Origin: Schizochytrium sp. TIO01
Taxonomy: Eukaryota > Sar > Bigyra > Thraustochytrida > Thraustochytriidae
Direction of reading: 5' to 3'
Length of the DNA stretch: 64,000 nucleotides
Assembly (NCBI GenBank): GCA_004764695.1
Contig: SMSO01000006.1
Span: forward strand, 1,530,859-1,594,858
In this document: piece after piece, positions 24,271-33,663 of the stretch
Position numbering within the stretch: position 1 is the first letter of the stretch
How the letters are laid out: each line of letters starts with the position of its first letter
Position numbers and translations under genes: made by a program
Notes under the pieces: model-generated
The model's input: the letters and a program-made list of their open reading frames with translations, nothing else
What the model was told of the DNA's origin: nothing
Databases searched by the model: none

Positions 24271-24876
24271 CATATCCAACTACTAGAGAGTGAGACCGTT
24301 GCAGTGTTTCGGGTCTTCTTTGTAGATGGTGCGACTCGAGCGCCGTGAATCTGTGTGTTCATCGAAGCTCAAGCTTCTACGACGCTAGCTTACCCTATAT
24401 AAGCTTTAGTCTAGTGCTAGTCTAAGCTTTTAAAATAGTTTCGAGAGACTATGCTCTAAGTTGGAACCTTCTCGTCCAAACGAGTCAAATGTGCCGTCTC
24501 TCGACATTCAGAGTTCTTAGCTCAAGGTGGAAAACTATTCTTTATTAAGTGTAGTAAACCAGAAAGACCCACTTGTACCACTGGACTACAGAAAAGGGAA
24601 AAACTTAAACGATGGAAATTAATGATTTTGCCGAACTAATCGCCGATTTTTCAAACGTGACCGCGCACGAATTGACTTGTAAGTTACTAGTATCGAGAGT
24701 CACGGAGTAGCAGTAGATATCGAAGCTATGAAAAGCCTTTTTCCAGAACAGCAAGAAAGCGTTGGTTTTGAAGATGAGATAAAGGTAATTGGCTTCTGCT
24801 TTTTTAACATTATTTTTTTCTTCTTTCTTTCCCAATAAATGGTGCTCCCATCGCAAGAGCCGCCAGCTAGCGCCGA

Positions 24877-24889
24877 CAGACACCGTCTG
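24877..24889. promoter_or_regulatory. Palindrome CAGAC-N3-GTCTG upstream of OYE copy 3
   Basis: Same 5-3-5 palindrome and same spacing to the TATA-like element as in copy 2. Confidence 0.3.
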
Positions 24890-24929
24890 GGCTTAGTTCC
24901 CTCAATTAGAATAGTTTAGGCTAACTTCC

Positions 24930-24936
24930 TATAAAA
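24930..24936 (+). promoter_or_regulatory. TATA-like element of OYE copy 3
   Basis: TATAAAA 174 bp before the ATG, at the same relative place as in copy 2. Confidence 0.4.
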
Positions 24937-25103
24937 TCTCTTGACATACAAGATAATCGCACCCACACCCACATTATGCTAAGTTCATCAGCATCAGCAT
25001 AAATTTGTTAGACCAAACAAAGCAACATCATTGAAGAAGCAAAACCCAAATCTCGAATTTGTAAGACCTTTAGACTTACAGTGCTCTAGCAAGAATTGAT
25101 AAG

Positions 25104-26291
25104 ATGCCATCACAAGCTTCACCTGAATTGCATTTGCTCGAACCCGTTGTCTTGGGCAAGGGCAGTGAGCATGAACTCAAGCTTGACAACCGTGTTATTA
25201 TGCCTCCTCTAACTCGTGCCAGATGCGATGATGACCATGTCCCATACCCATTTATGGCTGAGTACTACGCTCAGCGAGCGTCTGCAGGTCTCATCATCGC
25301 AGAAGCCACTGCATTCTCCCAGCAAGGCGCAGGATGGTTTCAGGCTCCTGGAATCTGGAGTGATGAAATGATTGATGCCTGGAAACTCATCGTCGATGCT
25401 GTCCATGCAAAGGGCGGCAAGATCTTCTTACAGCTCTGGCATATGGGCCGCCAAGGACACTCAGATGTTCTCAAGGAACGCCCTGTCAGCGCGAGCGAAA
25501 TTCCTCTTACTCAGCCTATCACAGCACGATTTGGTGAGAAGAAAGATCCCGAAGTCCCGCGAGCTCTCGCTGTCGATGAGATTGCAGAGATTGTCAAGGG
25601 CTTTGGCATGGGCGCGCGCAACGCAAAGAAGGCAGGCTTCGACGGAATCGAGATTCACAGTGCCGGTGGATACCTCTTGGATCAATTCATTCAAAGCAAA
25701 ACCAACAAGCGAACTGATGAATACGGTGGATCTATCGAAAACCGTCTTCGCTTCCTGCGTGAGGTAGTTGAGGAGGTCCTCAATGTATTTCCCAAGGAGC
25801 GAGTTGGTGTTCGTTTGTCTCCCAATGGAACATTTGGCGAAATGGGCAGTGCTGACAATATCGAGACCTTTACAGAGGCTGTCAAATTCCTTGCGAGTAA
25901 ACGCATTGCATTCATTGACATTCTGGGCCTTGGATTTGGTTTTCATGAGCTTTGCGAACCATTCACACCCAAAATGACGCGCGAGATCATCCGCGAACAG
26001 CAAAAAGACCAAGGTGTGGTTACGGTGTCTGTGATCGGTGCTGGATACACCAAAGAAAGCGCAGAAGCAGAGCTCAAGGAGGCTGAGGCCGAGGATACAC
26101 CAGTGGAGACTGCTGCTGCGTTTGGACGAGCGATAATGTCAAACCCAGACCTTGTTGAACGTTTTAAGAACGGATGGGAAATTAGTCCGGACCCTGAGTA
26201 TGCCACCTGGTGGCACTCAAATTCTCCCAAGGGCTACTTGGATTTCCCTACATACACAGAGAAATCAAGTATTCAGTCGACGGAAGAGTAA
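25104..26291 (+). CDS. Old Yellow Enzyme, copy 3, with altered active site
   Basis: A 395-residue OYE-family protein nearly identical to copy 2 over most of its length. The active-site block reads IHSAGGYLLDQF: His185 and Tyr190 stay, but the Asn equal to yeast OYE1 Asn194 is Gly188. In the family this Asn and its neighbouring His hold the substrate carbonyl oxygen. A 3-base deletion also shortens the LLDGLG segment of copy 2 to ILGLG. Further changes (LSPNGTF, FTPKMTRE, VSVIGAG) cluster between about 25780 and 26035, while the last 250 bases are identical to copy 2. LQLWHMGRQGHSD, TDEYGGSIENRLRF and the C-terminal FPTY remain, so FMN binding is likely kept. It may have changed activity or be decaying. 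AATAAA follows at 26304-26309. Confidence 0.93.
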   Translation: MPSQASPELHLLEPVVLGKGSEHELKLDNRVIMPPLTRARCDDDHVPYPFMAEYYAQRASAGLIIAEATAFSQQGAGWFQAPGIWSDEMIDAWKLIVDAVHAKGGKIFLQLWHMGRQGHSDVLKERPVSASEIPLTQPITARFGEKKDPEVPRALAVDEIAEIVKGFGMGARNAKKAGFDGIEIHSAGGYLLDQFIQSKTNKRTDEYGGSIENRLRFLREVVEEVLNVFPKERVGVRLSPNGTFGEMGSADNIETFTEAVKFLASKRIAFIDILGLGFGFHELCEPFTPKMTREIIREQQKDQGVVTVSVIGAGYTKESAEAELKEAEAEDTPVETAAAFGRAIMSNPDLVERFKNGWEISPDPEYATWWHSNSPKGYLDFPTYTEKSSIQSTEE

Positions 26292-26349
26292 AGTTCACCT
26301 ATTAATAAATTTTTATAAGACCATCAATATCTGTACTAAACTCTCAAAA

Positions 26350-27837
26350 TTTTAAGAATGTCCTTCTTCTTGTTGGATAACAAGCTATACCAATGAGAAA
26401 AATAGATGCTTATATATTTGCATGCTTCTGCAATTTCGTAGTCAAAGGAGAAAGGAGGGTAGCTAAGTTCAAGTTCGGGAAGCCATGCATACAATCAAAT
26501 AGATAAAAACATGCAGAAGTTACCTCGTTACAAAAATATTTCAGTCTAGCGCATAAAATATAATTCATCACTTCATGAATTGCCTTTTCAATGAGCCCAA
26601 GGTCTACCAAAGACCTTTCTGGTCGCAACGTAAAATCAGTCGGCGAGCGAACTTCTCAGTAAGCATAGGAAACTTCGCTGCATTTCCTCCTGGAGAAACC
26701 GTTACGGTAATATGGAGTTTCCAATGTTGCGAAAAATATCCAATTTCTTCCCGTAGTCCCAGTACGTCCCCCTACGCTAAAGATATTCTTTTTAAAGTGA
26801 CTAAGTAAACAAACAGTTAATCAATCAATCAAGCAAACTGCACATCTGATGGAACTCATGAAAGCCGTCCTCATTCATACGCATTTTCTCTGGTGTGTTG
26901 TCACGCCCATTGCATCGGAAGAGGCGCGCTTCCGTTTTGCTGATCAAATGAAGAAAATGAAGTAAACATTTTTTTGTTTAAAGCTTATACATTTTGGGAA
27001 TGATTTTTTAAATGGCATCTCCCTTCTCCTTGTCGCCTTCCCTTTCTTCTTCGCTTTCCGAGTAAAGGATGCATTTGTCATCTTCGTGAGGGTACTCTCT
27101 GGAAACGAGTGGAACGAATGAACCGACAAAAACTCGACATTGCGCCTAGCAGTTTCTGAGCCTTATGTTTTCAGAGGTCGCATCACTCATCGACGCAAGC
27201 CTCACGCCAATCTACCCAACGCTCTTGCGGCAGCCTTTGCATGCATGGTCAAGCGGCATCCTCTGCTCACACGTTCTCCTGAGAACAGCTTCCAGGCGCT
27301 ACTACTTCTACCAGCCCACCTAAAGAACGTCGAGAACGCCTACGTGCATTCATAGCCTGGTTCCTACGAATCCGGAAGAAGTTCACCTGCAACAAATGAA
27401 CAGGCGCTGTGCCATCCAAAGGGCGTAGGCGCTGACTATGAGAGGGGGGTTGTTACCAATTAATTGCGTTCTCCAGTTTTATGAACAAGTGTGTCGGGAA
27501 TCTGTCTCGGAAACTCGGGTAAACCTTAGAGTTCAAGCAGAAGCACCCAAACAGAACAGAGGAATATGCACACGGTTAAAGTACCTGGGTCTGCTCAGAC
27601 AGTTCGGACAGCTTTGAGCTGTGGAGAGAAGAGCCGAAGCGCATTGTTTTCAGGGTCGGGAGAATTATTTGGGAATACTGTTACTTTTGTGATAAGCATT
27701 GGAGAAGCAAATGGTCTTTTCTGCAGGCGTGAGATGAACAATGAAGCGGCGGCGGAAATGGCGAAGCCGAAAGCCGAGCGAAGTCTTCGACATTCGTGGA
27801 GTTGAAGGACGGTTGTGGAGTGGGTTCATGAAGAGGC
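26350..27837. other. Spacer between OYE copies 3 and 4
   Basis: No supported gene. Short frames (26575-26808, 27140-27355 and 27566-27805, all plus) show no domain. Confidence 0.45.
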
Positions 27838-28254
27838 TTATGGAGATGCTGGACGAACATAATGGCGGTGGCTTTGATTGTTGAGCAATAGCATTTTATT
27901 TGGTTCTGTGAGGTTCGACGCGTGGGCGTAAGTAAGATAACCTTCGACTGTGTTCCCGAAGGTAGGTATGGTGAGAGACTCTGAGAGGAGATCGAGTGTA
28001 CGAGAATGACCGATCACTGCGAAAGTGAAATCAGCGTGGTCACGAAAAGACAACGAACTCACGTGTTGGTTGAGGATCTTTGCTGGGTTGGTAAGCTTAG
28101 ATAAGGCCTGGGTACTTGGAAAATGATACCGGCGGCTACCGAAAACAGTAGGCGAGGCTAGGAGTGGGGTGCATTGGAATGCGCGTTGAAGATCTGGCTG
28201 CAGAATCAGAATTGCAACGAGCAGCAAACCCAAAACATAGAGAATAGATCTCAT
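27838..28254 (-). CDS. Possible small secreted or membrane protein
   Basis: A 138-residue frame starts at an ATG (complement of 28252-28254) and begins with a strongly hydrophobic stretch (about residues 4-20, ILYVLGLLLVAILIL) like a signal peptide or membrane anchor. The rest has no domain I recognise. It is divergent from OYE copy 4, with 75 bp between the two ATGs. A potential 46-bp GT-AG intron (GTGAGT donor, TTTCGCAG acceptor, about 28016-28061 on the complement) lies inside; splicing it would put a stop right after residue 64, so I kept the unspliced reading. It could be chance. Confidence 0.3.
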   Translation of the reverse strand: MRSILYVLGLLLVAILILQPDLQRAFQCTPLLASPTVFGSRRYHFPSTQALSKLTNPAKILNQHVSSLSFRDHADFTFAVIGHSRTLDLLSESLTIPTFGNTVEGYLTYAHASNLTEPNKMLLLNNQSHRHYVRPASP

Positions 28255-28329
28255 TGCAAGAGCCTGACAACGAAGTAGAAAGTAGAAAGCAGGTAGAAAG
28301 CAGTGCTTAGGCTGAGTAGAAGAGCAAAG

Positions 28330-29505
28330 ATGACACAAGAAGACAAGGCTATCCTTCTGCAGCCGACGGCGATTGGCAAGGGCACGGAGCATGTCCTGGA
28401 GATGAGCAACCGTGTGGTCATGTCTCCCATGACTCGCGGCAGAAGCGATGATGACTTTGTGCCGCATGACTTTATGGCCAAGTACTACGCACAGCGCGCA
28501 TCCACCGGCCTCATTATCACGGAAGCCACCGCGTTTAACAAGGCGGGTGCCGGATGGTTTCGTGCACCGGGTATTTGGACACAAGAAATGATCGATGCCT
28601 GGAAGCCCATCACGAAAGCTGTTCATGACAAGGGCGGCAAAATCGCCATGCAGCTCTGGCACATGGGCCGCCAGGGTCACTCTGATGTGATCGGCCACCA
28701 GCCCTACAGTGCGAGCGAAATCCCCCTTACTGCTCCCATTACGGCCAAAAATGGTGAGAAGAAGGACCCTGAGGTTCCGAAGTCCATCACCGTTGAAGAA
28801 ATCGCTCAGACTGTAAAGGAGTTTGGCGAAGGCGCTCGCAATGCCTTGGAGGCTGGTTTTGATGCAGTTGAGATCCATGGTGCAAACGGCTACTTGGTCG
28901 ACCAGTTCTCTCAGAGCAAGACAAACAAGCGCACGGATCAGTATGGTGGCTCAATTGAGAACCGTCTCCGTTTCATGCGCGAGGTCGTAGAGGAGTGCCT
29001 TAAGTATGTGCCTAAGGAACGCCTTGGTATTCGTCTGTCCCCTAATGGTAAATTTGGCGAAATGGGCAGCGAAGACAACAACGAAACCTTCACTGAGGCC
29101 ATTCGCTTCCTTGCAGGCAAGCGCCTCGGTTTCATCGACCTCATGGATGGCCTTGGATTCGGATTTCATGAGCTTTCCGAACCGTTTACCGCAAAGATGG
29201 CCCGTGACATCATCCGCGAGGTGCAAAAGGATGAAGGCGTTGCTACTATGCTCTTTGTCAACGTTGGTTACACCAAGGAGAGTGCCGAGGCCGAGCTCAA
29301 GGCAGCCCAGGCGGAGGAGCCCTACGTAGATACAGCAGTTGCATTTGGACGTCCGCTTATCTCCACCCCTGACCTTGTCGAGCGCTTTGAAAATGGGTGG
29401 GAGCTTAACCCCGATGCTGAGTATCCCACGTGGTGGCACTATAACACCGAGCAAGGCTACACCGACTTTCCTACATACGAGGAGCTTCAGGAGCAAAAAA
29501 AGTAA
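28330..29505 (+). CDS. Old Yellow Enzyme ene-reductase, copy 4
   Basis: A 391-residue OYE-family FMN ene-reductase. Motifs in order are NRVVMSPMTRGR, MQLWHMGRQGHSD, IHGANGYLVDQF (His183, Asn186, Tyr188), TDQYGGSIENRLRF, IRLSPNG, AFGRPLISTPDLV and FPTYEE near the C-terminus; the active site is complete. The open frame extends nine codons upstream of the ATG at 28330 without another ATG, and the chosen ATG (MTQ) lines up with the MTQ start of copy 5. It is the sister of copy 5: both have PMTR, FRAPGIWTQEMIDAWKPI and DQYGGS. A small divergent frame lies just upstream. An AT-rich stretch with several overlapping AATAAA motifs begins about 100 bases after the stop. Confidence 0.95.
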   Translation: MTQEDKAILLQPTAIGKGTEHVLEMSNRVVMSPMTRGRSDDDFVPHDFMAKYYAQRASTGLIITEATAFNKAGAGWFRAPGIWTQEMIDAWKPITKAVHDKGGKIAMQLWHMGRQGHSDVIGHQPYSASEIPLTAPITAKNGEKKDPEVPKSITVEEIAQTVKEFGEGARNALEAGFDAVEIHGANGYLVDQFSQSKTNKRTDQYGGSIENRLRFMREVVEECLKYVPKERLGIRLSPNGKFGEMGSEDNNETFTEAIRFLAGKRLGFIDLMDGLGFGFHELSEPFTAKMARDIIREVQKDEGVATMLFVNVGYTKESAEAELKAAQAEEPYVDTAVAFGRPLISTPDLVERFENGWELNPDAEYPTWWHYNTEQGYTDFPTYEELQEQKK

Positions 29506-30051
29506 AGTAGTTTCCTATGTAACCATAATAGATGCTCTGTACAACGAGGCCCCTTCGTGTTATGCACAGTAGTTGTTCCTAGTGCTCCATTTGCATCGTC
29601 ACTTTAGAAAATAAATAAAATAAAAATTTACTCTATCTAATCTCTTTCTCAGTGCTGGCATACCCGCAACCATACTTATTGTTCAATAGGCTCCACAGAT
29701 TTTACAGATTTTGGAAAGAATATGATCGTTGAAAAACAGGATAAATTTGCATTATTTCTGTAGCATCTTCAAATTTCAAAAGCACTCGGGACAAGTCACA
29801 ACCTAGCATTTTAGTACCTTCGGGGTGTGCATGACTATTAGATGTGCTGCTCCTTCATTTGAATTGTGTCCTTTCTTATGACATTCACAACGATCAAATT
29901 TAACTTGGGTATGGAGGAACCCAGTCTGACGCAGCAAATCTAGCTTCATCCAATTGCAAACCTGAAACTTACAGCACATCAACAAGCACCTCAAAAGCCA
30001 ATAGTCAATCACTATATTAAGAGCGAACCAAGACCCAAACATCATACCTGT
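29506..30051. other. Spacer between OYE copies 4 and 5
   Basis: Holds the copy 4 poly(A) region and the copy 5 promoter. No gene is seen; a minus-strand frame at 29803-30129 runs into copy 5 and has no domain. Confidence 0.5.
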
Positions 30052-31314
30052 ATGAGACGAATGACTCAAGAGAGCATGCTTCGACAAGTCCTCCTCCAGC
30101 CAACGACTATGGGCAAGGGACCCAAACATGCCCTAGAGCTCAAGAATCGAGTCATCATGTCGCCAATGACACGTGCTAGAAATGACGACAACTTCGTACC
30201 CCAAGACTTCCTGGCCACGTCCTATGCACAGCGTGCATCTACGGGACTCATCATTACCGAAGCCACGGCCTTCAATCAGGCAGGAGCTGGGTGGTTTCGT
30301 GCGCCTGGAATCTGGACCCAAGAGATGATTGACGCCTGGAAGCCCATCACTAAGGCTGTTCACGATGAAGGCGGCAAGATTGCGATGCAGCTTTGGCACA
30401 TGGGACGTCAAGCACACTCCGATGTGACGGGCCAGCGACCTGTCAGCGCCAGTGAAATCTCGCTTACTGTGCCTGTTACAGCCAAGCACGGCGAGAAAAA
30501 GGATCCGGAAACCCCTAAGGCTATGACAGCCGAAGATATCGCCCAGACTGTCAAGGAGTATGGCGAAGGCGCTCGTAATGCCCTCGAAGCTGGATTTGAT
30601 GCTGTGGAGATTCATGGTGCAAATGGCTACCTCGTCGACCAATGTATCCAAAGCACTTCGAACAAGCGTACCGATCAGTATGGTGGTTCCGTCGAAAATC
30701 GCCTGCGCTTTCTGCGCGAAGTTGTAAAAGAGTGTCTCAAGTATGTGCCGAAGGAGCGTCTTGGCGTTCGCTTATCCCCGAATGGCAAGGCTGGCGACAT
30801 GGGCAGTGAAGACAACAATGGAACATTCTCTGAGGCCATTCACTACATTGCAAGCGAACATCTGGGCTTCGTCGATCTGATGGTGGGTCTCGATTTCGGG
30901 TTCCATGGGCTGTCAGAATCTTTTACGACCAAGATGGGCCGCGATGCTATTCGTGCGGCTCAGAAAGACGAAGAAATTACCACCATGCTCTTGGCAAATG
31001 TAGGCTTTACCAAAGATAGCGCAGAGGCCGAGCTTGAAGTAGCGCAGGCTGAAAAGCCTTACGTCGATATGGCAATAGCATTTGGGCGTTCGCTTATCAC
31101 CAATCCTGACCTTGTCGAACGTTTTGAGAACGGTCCTGACCTTGTCGAACGTTTTGAGAACGGATGGGAGTTGAGCCCTGACGCTGAGTATCTTGCGTTG
31201 TGGCACGACAATACAGAGAAGGGATACACGAATTTCCCCAAATACAAGAACTTCAATCAGCCAGAAACAAGTTTAGCTGCTACTATAGAGGAAAAGTGTT
31301 GTAGCATTTCCTAA
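30052..31314 (+). CDS. Old Yellow Enzyme, copy 5, with internal duplication and CaaX-like tail
   Basis: A 420-residue OYE-family protein, sister of copy 4. NRVIMSPMTRAR, MQLWHMGRQAHSD, IHGANGYLVDQC (His188, Asn191, Tyr193), TDQYGGSVENRLRF and VRLSPNG are present, so the core active site is complete. It departs from its sisters at usually constant places: DLMVGLDFGF for DLMDGLGFGF, SESFTTKM for SEPFTAKM, and FPKY for FPTY. A perfect 30-bp tandem duplication (31105-31164) inserts ten extra residues after NPDLVERFEN. The C-terminus is about 20 residues longer than in the other copies and ends CCSIS, where CSIS fits a CaaX prenylation box with a second Cys before it. Two ATGs (30052, 30061) are possible starts; the second aligns with copy 4. 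It may be a membrane-tethered variant or a gene under relaxed constraint. Confidence 0.92.
   Translation: MRRMTQESMLRQVLLQPTTMGKGPKHALELKNRVIMSPMTRARNDDNFVPQDFLATSYAQRASTGLIITEATAFNQAGAGWFRAPGIWTQEMIDAWKPITKAVHDEGGKIAMQLWHMGRQAHSDVTGQRPVSASEISLTVPVTAKHGEKKDPETPKAMTAEDIAQTVKEYGEGARNALEAGFDAVEIHGANGYLVDQCIQSTSNKRTDQYGGSVENRLRFLREVVKECLKYVPKERLGVRLSPNGKAGDMGSEDNNGTFSEAIHYIASEHLGFVDLMVGLDFGFHGLSESFTTKMGRDAIRAAQKDEEITTMLLANVGFTKDSAEAELEVAQAEKPYVDMAIAFGRSLITNPDLVERFENGPDLVERFENGWELSPDAEYLALWHDNTEKGYTNFPKYKNFNQPETSLAATIEEKCCSIS
31105..31164 (+). repeat. 30-bp in-frame tandem duplication inside OYE copy 5
   Basis: Two adjacent 30-bp units differ only at their last base (T or A). They encode PDLVERFENG twice. 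The other five array members carry this segment once. Confidence 0.95.
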
Positions 31315-32131
31315 CTTGAACAAGTTTGTATAGAGCAAACAAATTTATATAGATATTCTAGAACGTTTCTATAAACTAGAGAGGATAGTTGAAGAATATG
31401 GAATGTTTTGATGGTAAATAAATCAATAAGAAATTCACCTAAAAGAGCAAGCAAGATAGAACATTATAAGATATAGATCATGTTAAGATTGAACGTTTGA
31501 AGATTTGATTTGTCAATACGGCCAACAGCTGCTCTTCGTTTGATCCATGTATTTCTTACTTTGTTTGTTATTAACTTCTAATTCTAAAGAATAAAATAAT
31601 CTGCACTAGATTTATGTACAAAACTCGATGGCGCGCTGTTCTATACAGTGCGCAAAGACTTCAGGGTTCAATTCATTGCGCGAGGTTGTACCAAAATCGG
31701 GTATCACAGGTCTCACAGGGACATTTTTTAATATGGAGAACGTAGGCTTGGCGCAATTGAACATTCAAAATGTCGAGGGAAAACTCTTTCTGTTCTATTG
31801 TTGCACAAAGCCAGCTGCGAGGTCCTGATTAGCATCAAGAACACTGAGGGAGGCTGCCTCGAGGCTATACATGAAACCAGCCTGAAACATGCGATGATCA
31901 AGCTACTTTGGGATGCAACTTGTCCGGAGTGATTGCAGAACTTACGAGGGCATAGCTTCATGATTAAGCTCTTACAGGATCCGATATGTGTTGCGATAGG
32001 CTGAAATAAGCAGAACTCCGCTTCTCTCCATCAACCTCTCAGAAGTTATAAGAGGCCTTCATTTCCTTCGATCAATAAATTAGAGCTTCGTTTTAGAGAG
32101 CTCTACCTCCTGCTAACCTAATATTTAGTAT

Positions 32132-32145
32132 TACCGATTGAGCTA
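32132..32145 (-). other. tRNA-like internal promoter box A (degenerate)
   Basis: The minus strand reads TAGCTCAATCGGTA, a good match to the tRNA D-arm box A. The expected D-stem partner GAGC does not follow at the right distance but appears 28 bases later after a second GGTA, and no clean T-arm follows. It is best read as a relic of a tRNA or tRNA-derived repeat, not a functional tRNA. Confidence 0.25.
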
Positions 32146-32609
32146 CGCTAAACACTTGTTAATATCAGTAATTTGATGTGGCCAATGCTTGAGCAGATAT
32201 CTACCAGAAGTTTATTTACAGACTTATAATTTTATAGTGACGAACTACCAATTAAGTTAGGACTCGCACACTTGTATACTCGCAATATTCCATGGAAGTT
32301 TACATTGTTCTTTCAACTCATTGACAAACGAACTGGAGATTGCTCAAGTTAATTTTAGAGTCAATATGACAATCAGCAGGTTCACTCAGGCCTATATAAA
32401 ATAGCTTAAGTGGCAGGCAACCCATGTTCTCAACTTTTTTGCTTCCAAAGTATAAGGATTCCAACAATGGGCCTTACCTTGGGTGCTTAGCTTCCCATCA
32501 CGATTTAGTTAATGCCACAAGGACGCATCAGGTTATTCTGCTTACTGATCTCTCTCCCGATTGCTATCCTAGATGGACCTTGTATATATTTTTGAGATGT
32601 ATATATCAG

Positions 32610-32867
32610 ACATTTTCTGGTATATTCCAATACTAGCTGAAACGCACCTTGGCTTTAAAAATAAAGATAAGTAATGTGTATGAGAGGCTAGAAACTTAGA
32701 GAGGCTTTCGTCATTAGCGAAGTACTGGTTAAGTAGAGATAGGTATGAGGAGATGAAGACGACGCGGGATCACCTTGCGGGAGCATGGAGTTGAAATCCT
32801 CTGAGTCATTATTTCCCAAGTGTGTTATCTTGAAGGGGCCATCAAACATTTTCTGGTATATTCCAAT
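32610..32867. repeat. Direct repeat of 22 bp, 236 bp apart
   Basis: The same 22 bases (beginning ACATTTTCTGG) occur at 32610-32631 and 32846-32867. The segment between them has no coding frame. The origin is unknown. Confidence 0.85.
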
Positions 32868-33439
32868 TTACCACTTTAATGGTAGCCCCCGAGCATCCCA
32901 TACATGTATTATGGTCTACTGAATCGACTGTATCCAAAAAAATCTTTTCTCTGTTTCTCTGTACATAACATGTATTGAATAAAGAAATACTTATACATGA
33001 TAGAAGATCATACGTACAACGGTACACACCTTATGTCTGTTATTTGAGATCTGCGTTTGAGAGGCCGATTATGATTCTCGTTTCACAAAACCATGCATGC
33101 AAACGGGAGGCCACCATAAGGCTCTGAGGTTGATGGTAAATCAACCCGCATTTGCCGTGCGATCGTACCCTAGCGTCACAGCAGCCTAGCGATTGGTTGA
33201 TCAACTTGCCGAAAATCTTCGGATCTTCGGGTAAGTTGTGAGCTATTGCCGGTCCGACGCAAAAGTTGAAAGATTTCTTATGTTCATAACGACTTCTGTT
33301 TAGCCCAGGCCCCGTTTAGATCCCGAGTGGGGCGATTCTCGAAGACTGGAAGGACCTCCCAAGTGGCGATGCAGCTTAAGTGGCAAATCGGCGTTTCTTA
33401 AGAATGCCGGCAAACCCCGCGACATTTAGCGAACAACTC

Positions 33440-33469
33440 ATCCAAACGTCATTTTAAAGACATTTGGAT
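33440..33469. repeat. Hairpin-forming inverted repeat
   Basis: ATCCAAACGTC and GACATTTGGAT pair as an 11-bp stem with one mismatch around an 8-base AT loop, about 195 bp before the OYE copy 6 ATG. It may be regulatory or a miniature-element remnant. Confidence 0.4.
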
Positions 33470-33663
33470 AATCGGGGAATTCTCGTTTGATTAGGTTAGT
33501 GTGACGATACCAACCTTGTAATACGAAGCACTTGCAATCAAGAAGAAGGAGCTCAAGGCAAAGAGTAAACCAAATCCGAAACATTCAAAGGCAAAACCTG
33601 AAGTCCTACGTCGAGGAAGCCTACCGTCTGAGATTTCTAGGGAGTAGATTAGAGCAAGACAAG

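Larger units (their letters stand above)
24270..26350 (+). repeat. Tandem duplication unit B (OYE copy 3)
   Basis: The counterpart of 21480-23600. The distal 5' part has drifted, the promoter-proximal part and most of the gene are near-identical, and the 3' flank diverges after about 60 bases. One ATCAGC unit fewer upstream of the gene explains a 6-bp difference in leader length. Confidence 0.88.
31315..33663. other. Spacer between OYE copies 5 and 6
   Basis: 2.35 kb without a supported gene. It holds the 22-bp direct repeat (32610-32631 and 32846-32867), a near-perfect hairpin (33440-33469) and a tRNA-like box A on the minus strand (32132-32145). The open frame of copy 6 extends upstream to 33532 through basic codons without an ATG. 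Confidence 0.5.

Noticed and set aside
27838-28878. 346-codon minus-strand frame across OYE copy 4
   Set aside because: Its upstream two-thirds is antisense to the OYE coding region; only the part from the ATG at 28254 is outside that gene.
33532-33663. N-terminal extension of OYE copy 6
   Set aside because: It starts with TTG, has no ATG and no counterpart in the other five copies.
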